The notes: a model not told the origin generated them from the sequence alone. Numbered from the stretch's first letter, positions 8,140 to 17,232 are shown. The stretch: DNA of 64,000 nucleotides from Streptomyces violens (GCF_000717745.1 NZ_JOBH01000006.1:62001-126000), one strand, 5' to 3'. A program made the numbers and translations.

Positions 8140-8388
8140 TCACTGTGCTTGGTGCCGCTGCTCCCGCGCCGCCTCCAGCCGGTCCAGCAGTGCGTCCTCG
8201 CGCCGGTCGAACTCCGCCTCGTCGATCAGGCCGTCGTTCAACTCCCGCTCCAGTTCCCGCAGTTCGTGCTGTATGAGCCCGGGGTCGTGGTACTGCCGCT
8301 CCGCCTCGGCGACGAGCTGGCGCAGTACCCACCCGGTGCCGCGCACCGGTGCGGCGGGCAGCAGCAGTACTTCCTTGAGCAGGCCCAT
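8140..8388 (-). CDS. gvpG: Gas vesicle protein GvpG
   Basis: An 82-residue GvpG-family protein. The family signature MGLLKEVLLLPAAPVRGTGW is at the start, followed by a helical, charged region with ELERELNDGLIDEAEFDRRE, which matches the GvpG pattern of a short protein ending in a coiled coil. The ATG at 8388 overlaps the gvpF stop (ATGA). GvpG is an essential accessory protein in characterised gas vesicle systems and is thought to work with GvpF and GvpL. Confidence 0.9.
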   Translation of the reverse strand: MGLLKEVLLLPAAPVRGTGWVLRQLVAEAERQYHDPGLIQHELRELERELNDGLIDEAEFDRREDALLDRLEAAREQRHQAQ

Positions 8389-9140
8389 CAGTCCCGGCCC
8401 GCGTGTTCGGCGGCCGGCTGGGCCGGACGCACGAAGCTGTACGGCGGCAGCGGGCCGTTCACCAGCAGCTCCAGCTGCGGCTGTTCCTCGGCGAGCCGGT
8501 GCGCCGCCTCGGTGAAGGGCGCGGTCTCCGTCCGCGGCAGCAGGAACGAGAGGTTCACCAGCCAGCCCGTCCCCTCGGGGCCCGGAGCCGACTGCTCCGC
8601 CAGCGGGGCCAGGGTCCGCTCGACCGTGTGCGCGTCGCGCACCTCGCGGGCCCGTACGGCATTGGCCACCAGCTCGCCCAGCTGCACCCGCTCGGGGTAA
8701 TCGCCCCCGCCGGACGCCTGCAGGGCCTCCGTGAGGCGGCGGACCTCCGGCTCGTCGTCGACGACGAGCCGCAGCACTTCCTCCTCGCGGTGCGATGCCT
8801 TGACGTTGTATTCCACCCGGCCGGTCAGCTCGGCGAGCTGCGTCTTGTAGTGCTCGGTGTGTTCGCCGAGCGCACCGCGCACCGCGTCGTCGTCCGTCGA
8901 GAGCGAGCCGAAGCGCAGCGGCAGCACCGCGCCCGCGTTGCCCGTCTCGGTGAGGACGTGCTGGTGGGCCAGCAGGTCGCGGCGCTTGGGGCGCAGCCCG
9001 TCGGGACAGTCGCTGACCACGGCGGCGAGCTCGCCGGCCCGTATGATCCGCACCGGGCGCGGCGGGTCGCCGACGCCCAGCACCTGCTGCTCGGGGGCGG
9101 GGTGGTCGGCGTGTGCGATGCCGTAGACGTAGGTGGTCAT
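8388..9140 (-). CDS. gvpF: Gas vesicle protein GvpF (GvpL/GvpF family)
   Basis: A 250-residue GvpF. Features are the start TTYVYGIAHADHP, the ILRIGDP-like segment VLGVGDPPRPVRIIRAGELA, AVLPLRFGSLSTDDDAVR (the family PLRFGT motif), VEYNVKASHREEEVL and the C-terminal GPLPPYSFV. It is shorter than gvpL because it lacks that protein's disordered insert. GGAGGAG lies five bases before the ATG at 9140, and the ATG overlaps the gvpA stop. In cyanobacterial systems GvpF sits at the gas-facing surface; a role in nucleation or assembly is likely here. Confidence 0.93.
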   Translation of the reverse strand: MTTYVYGIAHADHPAPEQQVLGVGDPPRPVRIIRAGELAAVVSDCPDGLRPKRRDLLAHQHVLTETGNAGAVLPLRFGSLSTDDDAVRGALGEHTEHYKTQLAELTGRVEYNVKASHREEEVLRLVVDDEPEVRRLTEALQASGGGDYPERVQLGELVANAVRAREVRDAHTVERTLAPLAEQSAPGPEGTGWLVNLSFLLPRTETAPFTEAAHRLAEEQPQLELLVNGPLPPYSFVRPAQPAAEHAGRD

Positions 9141-9586
9141 CAGCTCTCCTCCTTCTTGCGGGAGCTGGTGGTGGTGCGCCGCGGACGGCGCGGCTCCTCG
9201 TCGCCGGACCTGCCGGAGGCCGATTCCCGGCCCTGGCCGATGGCGTCGGCGAAGGTCTCGGCGGCGCCCGAGAGCGCGCCCTTGCTCTTGCCGCGCGCGC
9301 CGGACTCGGTGATCTCGCCGACCAGGTCGGGCAGTCCGGGCTCCTTCTTGGGGCCGGACTCCAGGTCCAGCCGGTTGCACGCCTCGGCGAACCGCAGATA
9401 GGTGTCCACGCTCGCCACCACGACACGTACGTCGATCTTGAGGATCTCGATGCCGACCAGGGAGACACGCACGAAGGCGTCGATCACCAGTCCGCGGTCC
9501 AGCACCAGCTCCAGCACGTCGTACAGTCCGCTGGTGCCACCACCTCCTCGGCTGCCTCCTTCTTGCTGGGCGGGAACCACAGTCAT
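9140..9586 (-). CDS. gvpA: Gas vesicle structural protein GvpA with long C-terminal extension
   Basis: The main shell protein. Residues about 19-78 hold the GvpA core: [40 protein letters not shown] and DTYLRFAEA, nearly the invariant family sequence. Typical GvpA ends shortly after this point, at about 70-75 residues. This one continues to 148 residues with a low-complexity tail ([20 protein letters not shown]) finishing in a basic stretch ([19 protein letters not shown]). The extension should lie on a vesicle face and may limit packing. The gene starts two bases after the gvpO stop and overlaps gvpF by four bases. Confidence 0.94.
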   Translation of the reverse strand: MTVVPAQQEGGSRGGGGTSGLYDVLELVLDRGLVIDAFVRVSLVGIEILKIDVRVVVASVDTYLRFAEACNRLDLESGPKKEPGLPDLVGEITESGARGKSKGALSGAAETFADAIGQGRESASGRSGDEEPRRPRRTTTSSRKKEES

Positions 9587-9588
9587 GT

Positions 9589-9897
9589 CTACGGGTTTCC
9601 TTTCGCGCGTTCGTAGCGGCCGACGCGCCGGTACCCGATGAGCACACCCTCCTCATCGAGGGTCAGCTCATACAGCGCCATCAGGCTCATCGTGTCGGGC
9701 ACCCTGGAGAGCTCCAGTACTTCCGTTTCCAGGAGCCAGCCGTCCCCGGTCCGTTCGAACCGGGTCACGGTCTCGGGATGCAGTCCGGTGAGCTCGGCGA
9801 GCTGGGCGCGCGCCGCGCGCATCAGCTCGGGCAGTGCCAGGCCCTTCGCGGGGCCCCGGCGGTCGCCTTCATCCGGTGTCTGTGCTTTGTGCGTCAT
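9589..9897 (-). CDS. gvpO: Gas vesicle protein GvpO, first gene of the gvp operon
   Basis: A 102-residue GvpO-family protein. The conserved part runs from [20 protein letters not shown] through [20 protein letters not shown] to [20 protein letters not shown] and GRYERAKGN. The start chosen is the ATG at 9897 ([10 protein letters not shown]); the frame stays open upstream to 9957, but that part looks non-coding in composition. GvpO heads the operon in streptomycetes, and haloarchaeal GvpO affects gvp expression. Transcription is divergent from the SDR gene at 10155, so control signals should lie in the 257 bases between them. No clear promoter consensus was recognised there. Confidence 0.9.
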   Translation of the reverse strand: MTHKAQTPDEGDRRGPAKGLALPELMRAARAQLAELTGLHPETVTRFERTGDGWLLETEVLELSRVPDTMSLMALYELTLDEEGVLIGYRRVGRYERAKGNP

Positions 9898-10154
9898 GAA
9901 GTCATTTCTTTCGGGCTTCTCCGTCCGGGCGTTTCCGCCGGGAAGTCCATGGGGCACCGAGTACCGCCGAGGGGCGAGGGGAAACCCATGTGCCCCGGCC
10001 GGTTCGCACTGTCCGTCCCGGTGCCGGGTCGCCGATCTTCGCGGGCGACCCGATGATGGATTGAGGTCCGCCGGGCGGGGGACCCGGTGATCAGCCGAAG
10101 GGGACGGCTGTCCAGCCGATCCGGTCCATGGTCAATGCGGAGCAGGAGGCATCA

Positions 10155-11084
10155 GTGGCCGCGCAACCCCACGACCACCACGACAACGCGGGGAGCGGCG
10201 CCCCGAACGGGCGGCCGCAGAACCCCAGGGAGAAGCACCCGCAGCCCGACTTCCCCGCACAGGAACAGGAGCACCCCGGCTGGACCGGTCCGATGGACCC
10301 GCCACCGGACCACGGCGAGGACTCCTACCGCGGCAGCGGGCTGCTGACGGACCGCAAGGCGCTGCTGACCGGTGGCGACTCCGGCATCGGCCGCGCGGTG
10401 GCGCTGGCGTTCGCGCGCGAGGGCGCCGATGTGCTCTTCACCTATTTGCCCGAAGAGGCCGACGAGGCCCGCGAGACCTCCCGGCTCATCGAGGAGGCGG
10501 GCCGGAAGGCCGTCGCGGTCTCCTGCGACATCCGCGAGGAGTCCGAATGCCGCCGGCTCGTCGAGCGGGCGGTCGCGGAGTTCGGCCGGATCGACATCCT
10601 GGTGAACAACGCGGCGTACCAGATGGCCCAGCCGGACGGCATCCAGGCCATCAGCACCGAGCAGTTCGACCGGGTGCTGCGCACCAACCTCTACGGCATG
10701 TTCTGGCTGTGCAAGATGTCGCTGCCGCACATGCCCAAGGGCGGCTCGATCATCAACACCACGTCCGTACAGGGTTACAAGCCCAGTCCGCACCTGCTGG
10801 ACTACGCGACGACCAAGGGCGCCATCGTCACCTTCACGCAGGGGCTCGCCCAGATGCTCGCCTCCGACGGCATCCGGGTGAACGCCGTCGCGCCGGGGCC
10901 GGTCTGGACGCCGCTGATCCCGGCGACGATGCCGGACACCGTGGAGTTCGGGAAGCAGGCGCCGCTGGGCCGCCCGGCGCAGCCCGCCGAGATGGCGCCC
11001 GCCTATGTGTTCCTCGCCTCCGAGCACGCCGCGTTCATCACCGCTGAGATCGTGAACGCGACCGGTGGCACCCCGCTGCCTTGA
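10155..11084 (+). CDS. Short-chain dehydrogenase/reductase with proline-rich N-terminal extension (general-stress SDR type)
   Basis: A 309-residue classical-fold SDR. The first 55 residues (PNGRPQNPREKHPQPDFPAQ, GWTGPMDPPPDHGEDSY) are the extension typical of the YghA/YhxC/YhdF group, which includes bacterial general stress proteins. The NAD(P) loop is TGGDSGIGRAVA, the NNAAYQ motif follows, and the active site is YATTKGA with an upstream serine in TTSVQGY. The GTG at 10155 is preferred because AGGAGG ends five bases before it; an ATG at 10128 has no such site. The substrate is unknown, probably an aldehyde, ketone or sugar alcohol. The stop overlaps the FUSC gene start (TGATG), so the two form an operon. 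Confidence 0.87.
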   Translation: MAAQPHDHHDNAGSGAPNGRPQNPREKHPQPDFPAQEQEHPGWTGPMDPPPDHGEDSYRGSGLLTDRKALLTGGDSGIGRAVALAFAREGADVLFTYLPEEADEARETSRLIEEAGRKAVAVSCDIREESECRRLVERAVAEFGRIDILVNNAAYQMAQPDGIQAISTEQFDRVLRTNLYGMFWLCKMSLPHMPKGGSIINTTSVQGYKPSPHLLDYATTKGAIVTFTQGLAQMLASDGIRVNAVAPGPVWTPLIPATMPDTVEFGKQAPLGRPAQPAEMAPAYVFLASEHAAFITAEIVNATGGTPLP

Positions 11085-12241
11085 TGGCCTGGTGGAGCTG
11101 GCTCAAGTGGGAGGTCGCCGCCGTCCTGCGCGCCGCGCGCGGCGCGGTGACCGGCCCGGGGCCCGAGCGGGACGCGGCGGTGCAGTCGTTGAAGGCGGCG
11201 GCCGCCGCCGCGCTCGCCTGGGCCGTGACGGGCTGGTGGTGGGGCGCGCCGATGGCGCTGATGGCGCCGTGGACGGCGGTCGTGCTCGTGGAGAGCACCG
11301 TCTACCGGTCGGTCCGGTCCGGGCTGCAGCAGCTCGCGGTGATCGCGGCCGGCACGGTCATCGCGGCGGGCGCGGCGACACTGACCGGCAACAAAATGGC
11401 CGCGATGGTGCTCGCCCTGCCGCTCACCGTCCTGCTGGGCAATTACGCGCGCTTCGGGCAGCAGGGCATGTACGCGTCCACGACGGCGCTGTTCGTGCTG
11501 GCCTACGGCTCGTACTCGCTGTACGACATCGGGCACCGGCTGCTGGAGTCGGTCATCGGCGCCGCCATCGGGATCACGGTGAACGCCCTGGTCCTCCCGC
11601 CGGTGCACGCCCGCAGCGTGCGGCACATGCTCTACACGCTGCCGCGGGACAGCGCCTACCTGCTGCACACCATCGCCGAAGCGCTGCGGGAGGCGGGCGA
11701 CGAGGGGTACAGCCACCAGGACGCCGATACCTGGCAGGACCGGGCGCGGCGGCTCGCCAACGCCGTCACCGACCTGCACACCGCGCGTAGCTGGGACCAG
11801 GAGAGCTACCGCCTCAACCCCGGTTACCGGCTGCGCCGCCGCGGCCGCGCCGCGCCGCCCGCGGACTGGGACGAGACCTGGGACGGCATCAGCGAGCACC
11901 TCAAGACGCTCACCCGGACGCTGCGCGAGGCGGCCCCCGACCAGCACGACCTGGCCCCGCCGCCGCACGGCGCGCTCGGCCTGGCCGCCGATGTGCTGGA
12001 CGCGGCGGGGGACGTCTGCGAACACGACCTGCACCTGCTCGACGAGGGGCCGGGGGAGGAGCGCGAGGGCCGGCGGGCCGCGGACCTGGACCGCGCGTGG
12101 GAGGCGCATGGCCGGCTCAAGAACTGGCTGCCGGAGCTGGACGGGGACTCGTCCGTTTCGCTCGGCGGCCTGGTCGCGGACATGCAGCGGCTGCTGTACG
12201 CGCTCGGACCGCAGCTGGCGCTGCGGTCCCGGGCGGCGTGA
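11084..12241 (+). CDS. FUSC/aromatic acid exporter family membrane protein
   Basis: A 385-residue inner-membrane protein with about five hydrophobic segments in its first half (AAAAALAWAVTGWWWG, LAVIAAGTVIAAGAATLT, MAAMVLALPLTVLLG, STTALFVLAYGSYSLY, VIGAAIGITVNALVLPP) and a soluble helical C-terminal half. This matches half-length FUSC/ArAE-type proteins, a family that exports aromatic acids or other organic anions. Actual transport and substrate are unproven. The ATG at 11084 shares bases with the SDR stop, so the two are co-translated. It is convergent with the Ku gene, with only five bases between the stops and no hairpin in that gap. Confidence 0.82.
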   Translation: MAWWSWLKWEVAAVLRAARGAVTGPGPERDAAVQSLKAAAAAALAWAVTGWWWGAPMALMAPWTAVVLVESTVYRSVRSGLQQLAVIAAGTVIAAGAATLTGNKMAAMVLALPLTVLLGNYARFGQQGMYASTTALFVLAYGSYSLYDIGHRLLESVIGAAIGITVNALVLPPVHARSVRHMLYTLPRDSAYLLHTIAEALREAGDEGYSHQDADTWQDRARRLANAVTDLHTARSWDQESYRLNPGYRLRRRGRAAPPADWDETWDGISEHLKTLTRTLREAAPDQHDLAPPPHGALGLAADVLDAAGDVCEHDLHLLDEGPGEEREGRRAADLDRAWEAHGRLKNWLPELDGDSSVSLGGLVADMQRLLYALGPQLALRSRAA

Positions 12242-12246
12242 AGGAA

Positions 12247-13071
12247 TCAGGACGCTTTCTTTTTCTTCCGGCCGCCGCCGGACTTCTGTTTGCCGCCCTT
12301 CGCCCGGTCAACACTGGCCTGGAGGGCCTCGCGCAGGTCGATGACGTTGGTCGCCTTCGGCGCGGGCTCGGCCTTCTCCACCGTTTCCCCGGTGCGCTTG
12401 GCCTCCACGAGCTGCTGCACCTTCTCCTGGTACGTGTCGTGGTACTCGTCCGGGTCCCAGTCCACGGACAGCGCGTCGATCAGCTGCACCGCGGTGTCCA
12501 GCTCCTTCTTGTCCGGCTTGGTGCGCCCCGGCAGCGTCGGCAGTTCCTTGTGCGGGTCGCGGACCTCGTCGGCCCAGTGCAGCGTGTGCAGGGCGAGGAT
12601 GTCGTCCTCGGCCTTGACGGCGACGAGGTACTCGCGGTTGCGCATCACGAAGGTGGCGATGCCGGCCTTGTTCGCCTTCGCCAGCGCCTCCCGCAGCAGG
12701 CCGTAGACCTTGGCGTACTCCTTGCCCTTGGGCGCGAGGTAGTACGTCTTGTCGAAGAAGATCGGCGCGACCTCGTCGAGGTCGACGAAACCGGTGATCT
12801 CCAGGGACTTGGACCGGCCCGGCGCGATCTCGTCCAGCTCCTCCGGCTCCACGAGCACGTACTCGTCCCCGGCGTCATAGCCCTTGACGATGTCGTCGAA
12901 CGCGACTTCCTTGCCGGTGCGTTCATTGACCCGCTTGTTGCGCACCCGGTCCGAAGTACCGCGCTGGAGCTGGTGGAAGTGGATTGTGTGGCTCTCCGTC
13001 GCGGTCACCAGCTGTACCGGCAGGGAGACCAGCCCGAACGAGAGCGCACCGGCCCAGACTGCGTGTGCCAC
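12247..13071 (-). CDS. ku: Non-homologous end-joining protein Ku
   Basis: A 274-residue bacterial Ku homologue, which forms a ring-shaped dimer on DNA double-strand ends and recruits a ligase. Family motifs are [63 protein letters not shown] and the C-terminal [13 protein letters not shown] followed by a lysine-rich tail ([10 protein letters not shown]) like the DNA-binding tails of mycobacterial and streptomycete Ku. The GTG at 13071 is preferred since AGGAGG lies eight bases before it; an ATG at 13095 would add eight residues. No LigD lies in the window, but streptomycetes often carry several ku and ligD copies elsewhere. Confidence 0.93.
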   Translation of the reverse strand: MAHAVWAGALSFGLVSLPVQLVTATESHTIHFHQLQRGTSDRVRNKRVNERTGKEVAFDDIVKGYDAGDEYVLVEPEELDEIAPGRSKSLEITGFVDLDEVAPIFFDKTYYLAPKGKEYAKVYGLLREALAKANKAGIATFVMRNREYLVAVKAEDDILALHTLHWADEVRDPHKELPTLPGRTKPDKKELDTAVQLIDALSVDWDPDEYHDTYQEKVQQLVEAKRTGETVEKAEPAPKATNVIDLREALQASVDRAKGGKQKSGGGRKKKKAS

Positions 13072-13230
13072 GTCCGCCACCTCCTCGCCTCCCATCGCAC
13101 CCCGTACCGGCGGGGTCCGCACCCTGTATGCGCCGTACGGAGCACGCCCGGGGAGGGCGGAGGTTTGGGGACCCGTGAGCGTGGCACTCGGCTCCCCGGC
13201 CGAGCGGCCGGTCATGGGAGAGATGGAAAG

Positions 13231-13264
13231 GCGCCGGGCCGGAGGGGAGAATCCGGCCCGGCGC
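13231..13264 (-). terminator. Hairpin terminator downstream of the DUF2795 gene
   Basis: A perfect 12-bp stem, GCGCCGGGCCGG with its complement, around a ten-base loop. Read on the minus strand it is followed by a short T-rich run, so it ends the DUF2795 transcript before Ku. The identical stem recurs at 17233-17266. Confidence 0.7.
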
Positions 13265-13312
13265 AACCATGCCAGGGGGGAGGGCGGCCGCGAAGGGCCG
13301 CCCCGCGCGTGG

Positions 13313-13726
13313 TCAGGTACGGCGCTCCTCGACACCGAGGCCGAGCGCCCGGACGATGTCCTGCACATTGGCGAACTGCTGCCCGCCCGGGAGGTTCTCG
13401 GCCCGCGCGAGGACGCGGTCCGGCGCGTGGTTGTCCCGCAGGGAGTCCAGCACGGCGGACCGGTCGGCGGGGTAGATGCTGGGGTCGAGGTGGCGGGCCA
13501 GGTCCGAGCGGATCTCCACGTCCTCGGCGGACATCCCCGGGGGCGTGCCGCCTTCCAGGGTCCCCTCGGGCGAGCGGCGCACCGCCGGCTGGTCCTCGCC
13601 CGCCGGCTCGGGCTCGTGCTCCTCCTCCACCCGGATGCCACGATTTGCCCGCAGCTCGCCCTCCAGGCGCTTCTTCACCTCGTCGTCCTGCAGCGGGCTG
13701 TCCGGCCCGCTCCCCTTCTCGGCCAT
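13313..13726 (-). CDS. DUF2795 domain protein
   Basis: A 137-residue hydrophilic protein. The first 75 residues are charged and probably disordered ([20 protein letters not shown]). The C-terminal half ([20 protein letters not shown], then RENHAP-like [20 protein letters not shown] and [12 protein letters not shown]) matches the DUF2795 fold, a small actinobacterial domain of unknown function. It is probably expressed alone: a hairpin terminator follows, and a GTTT-N16-GGGCAC promoter candidate lies about 100 bases upstream. No enzymatic residues are recognised. Confidence 0.8.
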   Translation of the reverse strand: MAEKGSGPDSPLQDDEVKKRLEGELRANRGIRVEEEHEPEPAGEDQPAVRRSPEGTLEGGTPPGMSAEDVEIRSDLARHLDPSIYPADRSAVLDSLRDNHAPDRVLARAENLPGGQQFANVQDIVRALGLGVEERRT

Positions 13727-13824
13727 GTCTTCCTCCAGAGGTCGGTGCTGATGGGCTGCGTGCCGCAGGGCCGTCCGGGACGCGCGTCACGGTGGACGCG
13801 GTGACCTGCCGCGGCGCCTCCGGA

Positions 13825-13850
13825 GTGCCCGTCGTCGCGGTACCGGAAAC
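13825..13850 (-). promoter_or_regulatory. Candidate SigB-like promoter for the DUF2795 gene
   Basis: On the minus strand GTTT, 16 bases, then GGGCAC: one mismatch to the SigB-family -10 GGGTAC. It lies about 100 bases upstream of the DUF2795 ATG. Suggestive only. Confidence 0.3.
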
Positions 13851-13925
13851 CCGAAATGATCAGCTTCGGCCCAACGGCGCAGCGGGCCCGGACGACGGCC
13901 GGGACGACGGCCCGGGCGGCGGCGC

Positions 13926-14966
13926 TCAGGCGGTCTTCGGGGTGCTCGACAGCGGCGGCGTGTGCGCGCCGCTCGCCTTCCGCAGGCCGCTCAGCAGCGC
14001 GCCCACCGCCTCGGCGGCGGTGCTCTCCGGCCGCCAGCCCAGCTCTTCGCGCGCCCGGCCGCAGTCCATCAGCGGCAGCCCCAGCACCGCGTCGAACAGG
14101 TGCGGCGAGGCGCGTACCAGCCGCAGCCGCCAGCCGGTACCGAGCGCGGCGCGGGCGGCCGCGGCGGGCATCCGTACCGTACGGGCCTTCAGCAGCCGCG
14201 CCAGGAACGGCATGTCCACCGGCGGCTCGGCCGCGAGGTTGAAGGCGCCGCGCGCGTCGCCGAGGACGGCCAGCCGGTACGCACGGGCCGCGTCCTCGGT
14301 GTGCAGCACCTGGAAGCGCAGGCCCGGAACGTCCGGCAGGAACGGCAGCAGCCCGGGGCGGGCCAGCTTGCCGACCGGCGCGGGCGTCGCGGGCCCGCCG
14401 AAGATCCGGCGCTGCTCGGACGCCGCCTCCTCCTTGAAGAGGAACGCCGGACGCATCCGCACCACGCGCATGTCCGGGTGCTCACGCTCGTAGCCGTCCA
14501 GGACCCGTTCCAGGTATGCCTTCTCGCGGCAGTACGCGGCGTCCGGCCAGCCGTGCGTCGGCCAGGACTCGTCCACCTTGTGGTCCTTGGGGCCGGGGGA
14601 GTAGGCCCCGACCGAGGAGGCGTGGACGAGGGCCGGCACCCCGGCCCGCGCCGTCGCCTCGAAGACCCGCAGGGAGCCGAGGACGTTGGTGCGCCAGGTC
14701 TGCGGCGGATGGTGGGTGGGCTGGAAGGCCCAGGCGAGGTGCACGACGGCCGACGCGCCCGCGAAGTCCGCCGCGAGGTCGCACTCCTCGTCCGCGATGT
14801 CGGCCGCGGTCCAGGTGGTCTTCGGGGGCGCGTCGCGCGGCGTGCGGCGCGCGATGCAGTGGACCACGTCGATCTGCGGGTCCTCGCTCAGTATGCGGAC
14901 CACGCTGGTGCCGACGTTGCCGGTGGCGCCGGTCACCACGACCCGCCGCTCGGGGGCACTGCTCAT
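13926..14966 (-). CDS. NAD-dependent epimerase/dehydratase family protein (extended SDR)
   Basis: A 346-residue extended SDR. The N-terminal Rossmann loop is VVVTGATGNVGTSVVR; the mid region has VVHLAWAFQPTHHP and HASSVGAYSPGP. The usual catalytic YxxxK appears as YCREKAYLE at about residue 145. It resembles the actinobacterial NAD-dependent epimerases often placed near oxidoreductases, but the sugar or terpenoid substrate is unknown. It is downstream of the Rieske flavoprotein on the same strand with an 80-base gap, so they may be co-transcribed. The RBS is AGGAG, about nine bases before the ATG at 14966. Confidence 0.85.
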   Translation of the reverse strand: MSSAPERRVVVTGATGNVGTSVVRILSEDPQIDVVHCIARRTPRDAPPKTTWTAADIADEECDLAADFAGASAVVHLAWAFQPTHHPPQTWRTNVLGSLRVFEATARAGVPALVHASSVGAYSPGPKDHKVDESWPTHGWPDAAYCREKAYLERVLDGYEREHPDMRVVRMRPAFLFKEEAASEQRRIFGGPATPAPVGKLARPGLLPFLPDVPGLRFQVLHTEDAARAYRLAVLGDARGAFNLAAEPPVDMPFLARLLKARTVRMPAAAARAALGTGWRLRLVRASPHLFDAVLGLPLMDCGRAREELGWRPESTAAEAVGALLSGLRKASGAHTPPLSSTPKTA

Positions 14967-15046
14967 GAGCTGCTTCCTCTCCTGCCGCGGGCGCGCCGCG
15001 CCGACGCGTGGACGGACCCGTCCCGGGTGCCCCCGCGCGCCCGTCG

Positions 15047-16591
15047 CTACACGTCGGAGCCGATGTCGAGCTGTTCCAGCGGGCGCAGCGCGGGGCCGTT
15101 CAGCACCGTGCCCTCCGTGGAGAACCGCGACCCGTGGCAGGGGCACTCCCACGCCGTCTCCGCCGCGTTGAAGGCGACCAGACAGCCCAGGTGGGTGCAG
15201 CGCGCCGAGACGGCCTGTACCGTGCCGTCCTCGTCCCGGTACACCGCGCACCGCCGGGCGCCGATCCGTACCACCGCGCCGGTCCCCGGCGGGATCTCGT
15301 CGACGGAGTCGACGTGCGTGGTGCGCAGCCGGTCGCCGATGAAGTGCTGGGCGACCTTCGCCTGGTGGCTGAGGAACGCGGGTGCCTCGCGGACCGGGCC
15401 CCACAGCCGTCGCGGGTCGTACAGATTGGCCCACGGCGGGGGATCTCCGCTGATCAGCCCGGCGATCAGGCGCCCGGCCAGCGCGCCGCCGCTGAGCCCC
15501 CAGCCGCCGAAGCCGGTGGCGACATAGGTGTGCCGGGCGCCCGGGTGGAACGGCCCGATCAATGGCACCGTGTCGGTGGAGTCGTTGTCCTGGGCCGCCC
15601 ACCGGTAGGCGACGTCCGTACCGGGGAAGTGCCGCTCGGTCCACTCGGCCAGCCGCCGGAACCGCGCGACGGCGTCACCCGTGCCGGGCGGGAACTGCTC
15701 CCCGGTGACCACGAGCAGCCGCCGGTCCGTGCCGTACGGCGCGGTGCGCACCGAGCGCTTGCCCTCCTCCTCGGTGATGTACATGCCCTGCACGTCGCGG
15801 TCCGCCTCGATCGGGGCCGCGACCACCAGCTCCCGGCGGGGCGAGAGCCGGGTGAAGAGCAGCGCCCGGTCGAACACCGGATAGTGCGTGGCCACGACCA
15901 CCTCACGGGAGGTGACCGTCGCGCCGGTCTCGGTCGTCACCCGGCACGGCGCGCCCTCGTGCAGCCCGGTGGCGCGGGTGCGTTCGTACACCTCGCCGCC
16001 GTGCTCCCGCAGGTCCTCCGCGAGCGCCAGGAGGTACTTGCGGGGGTGGAAGAGCAGCTGGTCCTCGACGCGCACCGCGCCGGCCACCTCGAACGGCAGC
16101 CCGGTCTCGGTGACGTAGGCGGCCGGCAGCCCCGCCTCCCGCGCCGCGTCGGCCTCCGCGCGCAGCGCGTCGGTGCCGGCCGGGTCGCGGACATAGGTGT
16201 ACGCGGGGAAGCGTTCCAGCTCGCATTCGATGCCCAGCTCCTGCGCGACCTCGGCGACGCGTTCCACGGCGCCCTGCTGGGAGACCGCGTACTGCAGCGC
16301 CGCGCCGCCGCCGCGGGTGCGGCGCAGCTTGTCGTAGACCAGCGTGTGCAGCGCGGTGAGCTTGGCGGTGGTGTAGCCCGTGACGCCGGCGGCGATCCGG
16401 TCCGCCTCGAGGACGATGACGCGGCGCCCCGTCCGGGACAGCTCCCACGCCGTACTGATCCCCGCCATGCCGCCCCCGATCACCGTGACGTCGGCTTCGG
16501 TGTCCTCGGTCAGCGGGGCGTACGACGTGGTGTGCGCGCTGGCCATCCAGTACGACTCGTCGATGCCGGGAAGGTCTGAAGTGTGGGACAT
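15047..16591 (-). CDS. FAD-dependent oxidoreductase with C-terminal Rieske [2Fe-2S] domain
   Basis: A 514-residue two-domain redox protein. Residues about 35-400 are a DAO-type FAD domain (VTVIGGGMAGISTAWEL, then the C-terminal FAD loop TYVATGFGGWGLSGGALAG). Residues about 420-510 are a Rieske domain with both iron-sulfur boxes intact: CTHLGC at 465-470 and CPCHGS at 483-488. This is the layout of B. subtilis YhfW and related flavoprotein-Rieske fusions, whose substrates are unknown. Electron flow from an amine or hydroxy substrate through FAD to the cluster is likely. It is cytoplasmic, with no signal peptide. It lies divergent from the DUF2267 gene. Confidence 0.9.
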   Translation of the reverse strand: MSHTSDLPGIDESYWMASAHTTSYAPLTEDTEADVTVIGGGMAGISTAWELSRTGRRVIVLEADRIAAGVTGYTTAKLTALHTLVYDKLRRTRGGGAALQYAVSQQGAVERVAEVAQELGIECELERFPAYTYVRDPAGTDALRAEADAAREAGLPAAYVTETGLPFEVAGAVRVEDQLLFHPRKYLLALAEDLREHGGEVYERTRATGLHEGAPCRVTTETGATVTSREVVVATHYPVFDRALLFTRLSPRRELVVAAPIEADRDVQGMYITEEEGKRSVRTAPYGTDRRLLVVTGEQFPPGTGDAVARFRRLAEWTERHFPGTDVAYRWAAQDNDSTDTVPLIGPFHPGARHTYVATGFGGWGLSGGALAGRLIAGLISGDPPPWANLYDPRRLWGPVREAPAFLSHQAKVAQHFIGDRLRTTHVDSVDEIPPGTGAVVRIGARRCAVYRDEDGTVQAVSARCTHLGCLVAFNAAETAWECPCHGSRFSTEGTVLNGPALRPLEQLDIGSDV

Positions 16592-16765
16592 GCGGGGACG
16601 GGTGCCCCTGCCGGCCCTGGCCGAAGCCTGCCGTTCCGGTGATGCGCCCGTACGGACGGGCCGCGGCCGCCGGAAGGCGGTGCGGTCACCGGGCCCGCCC
16701 GGTGTTGCGGGTTCCGCCGGAAGCCGGACCATGGGAGGGAGCGACCGGGGGTGAGGAGGCAGCAC

Positions 16766-17152
16766 ATGGGCGGCGACCTGCTCGCGGCGGTGCGGACCTC
16801 GGGGCGCTACCGGACCGTCGCCGAGGCCGAGCGAGCGGTCCAGCACGTACTGGCGGCCTTCGCGGGCCAGCTCACCGGCGAGGAACGGCGCGCGTTCCTC
16901 AGGTCGGTGCCGCCCGGGCTCATCGCCGGCGGGATAAGGGACGAGCGGCGCCGTACCGCGTGCGAGTTCGTGGACAGCGTGGCGGCCCGCACGGAGGGCG
17001 CCACGCACGCCACCGCGCGCTGGGACGCCAGCACCGTCCTCACCGCGATCGGCGCCCACCTGGGCGAGGAGCTGCTGCAGCGGGTGCTGGCGCAGCTGCC
17101 CCGGGGCTACGCGCTGCTGTTCGGCCGCGCCGATCTCACCCCCACCGCCTGA
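16766..17152 (+). CDS. DUF2267 domain protein
   Basis: A 128-residue soluble protein of the DUF2267 family, a small helical domain of unknown function common in actinobacteria and often next to stress or redox genes. The family pattern is visible in AERAVQHVLAAFAGQLTGEE, LPPGLxAxxxxG-like SVPPGLIAGGI, and the second repeat beginning VLTAIGAHLGEELLQRVLAQ followed by LPRGYALLFG. The ATG at 16766 is chosen because AGGAGG ends seven bases upstream. A strong hairpin follows about 80 bases after the stop. Confidence 0.82.
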   Translation: MGGDLLAAVRTSGRYRTVAEAERAVQHVLAAFAGQLTGEERRAFLRSVPPGLIAGGIRDERRRTACEFVDSVAARTEGATHATARWDASTVLTAIGAHLGEELLQRVLAQLPRGYALLFGRADLTPTA

Positions 17153-17232
17153 TTCGCCTCGATCGAGACGTTTGGCCGTGCCCTCGCATGGCACTCGTGC
17201 GCCGGGCCATGGGCTCCATGGGGATGGGAAAA

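Noticed and set aside
9982..9987. GGGTTT on the minus strand as a SigB -10 box for the gvp operon
   Set aside because: No matching GNNT element at 14-16 bases upstream; only GAAC is there. The gvp promoter is left unassigned.
12247..13095. Complete NHEJ locus around Ku
   Set aside because: No LigD-type ligase, primase or nuclease gene lies near; Ku stands alone in this window.
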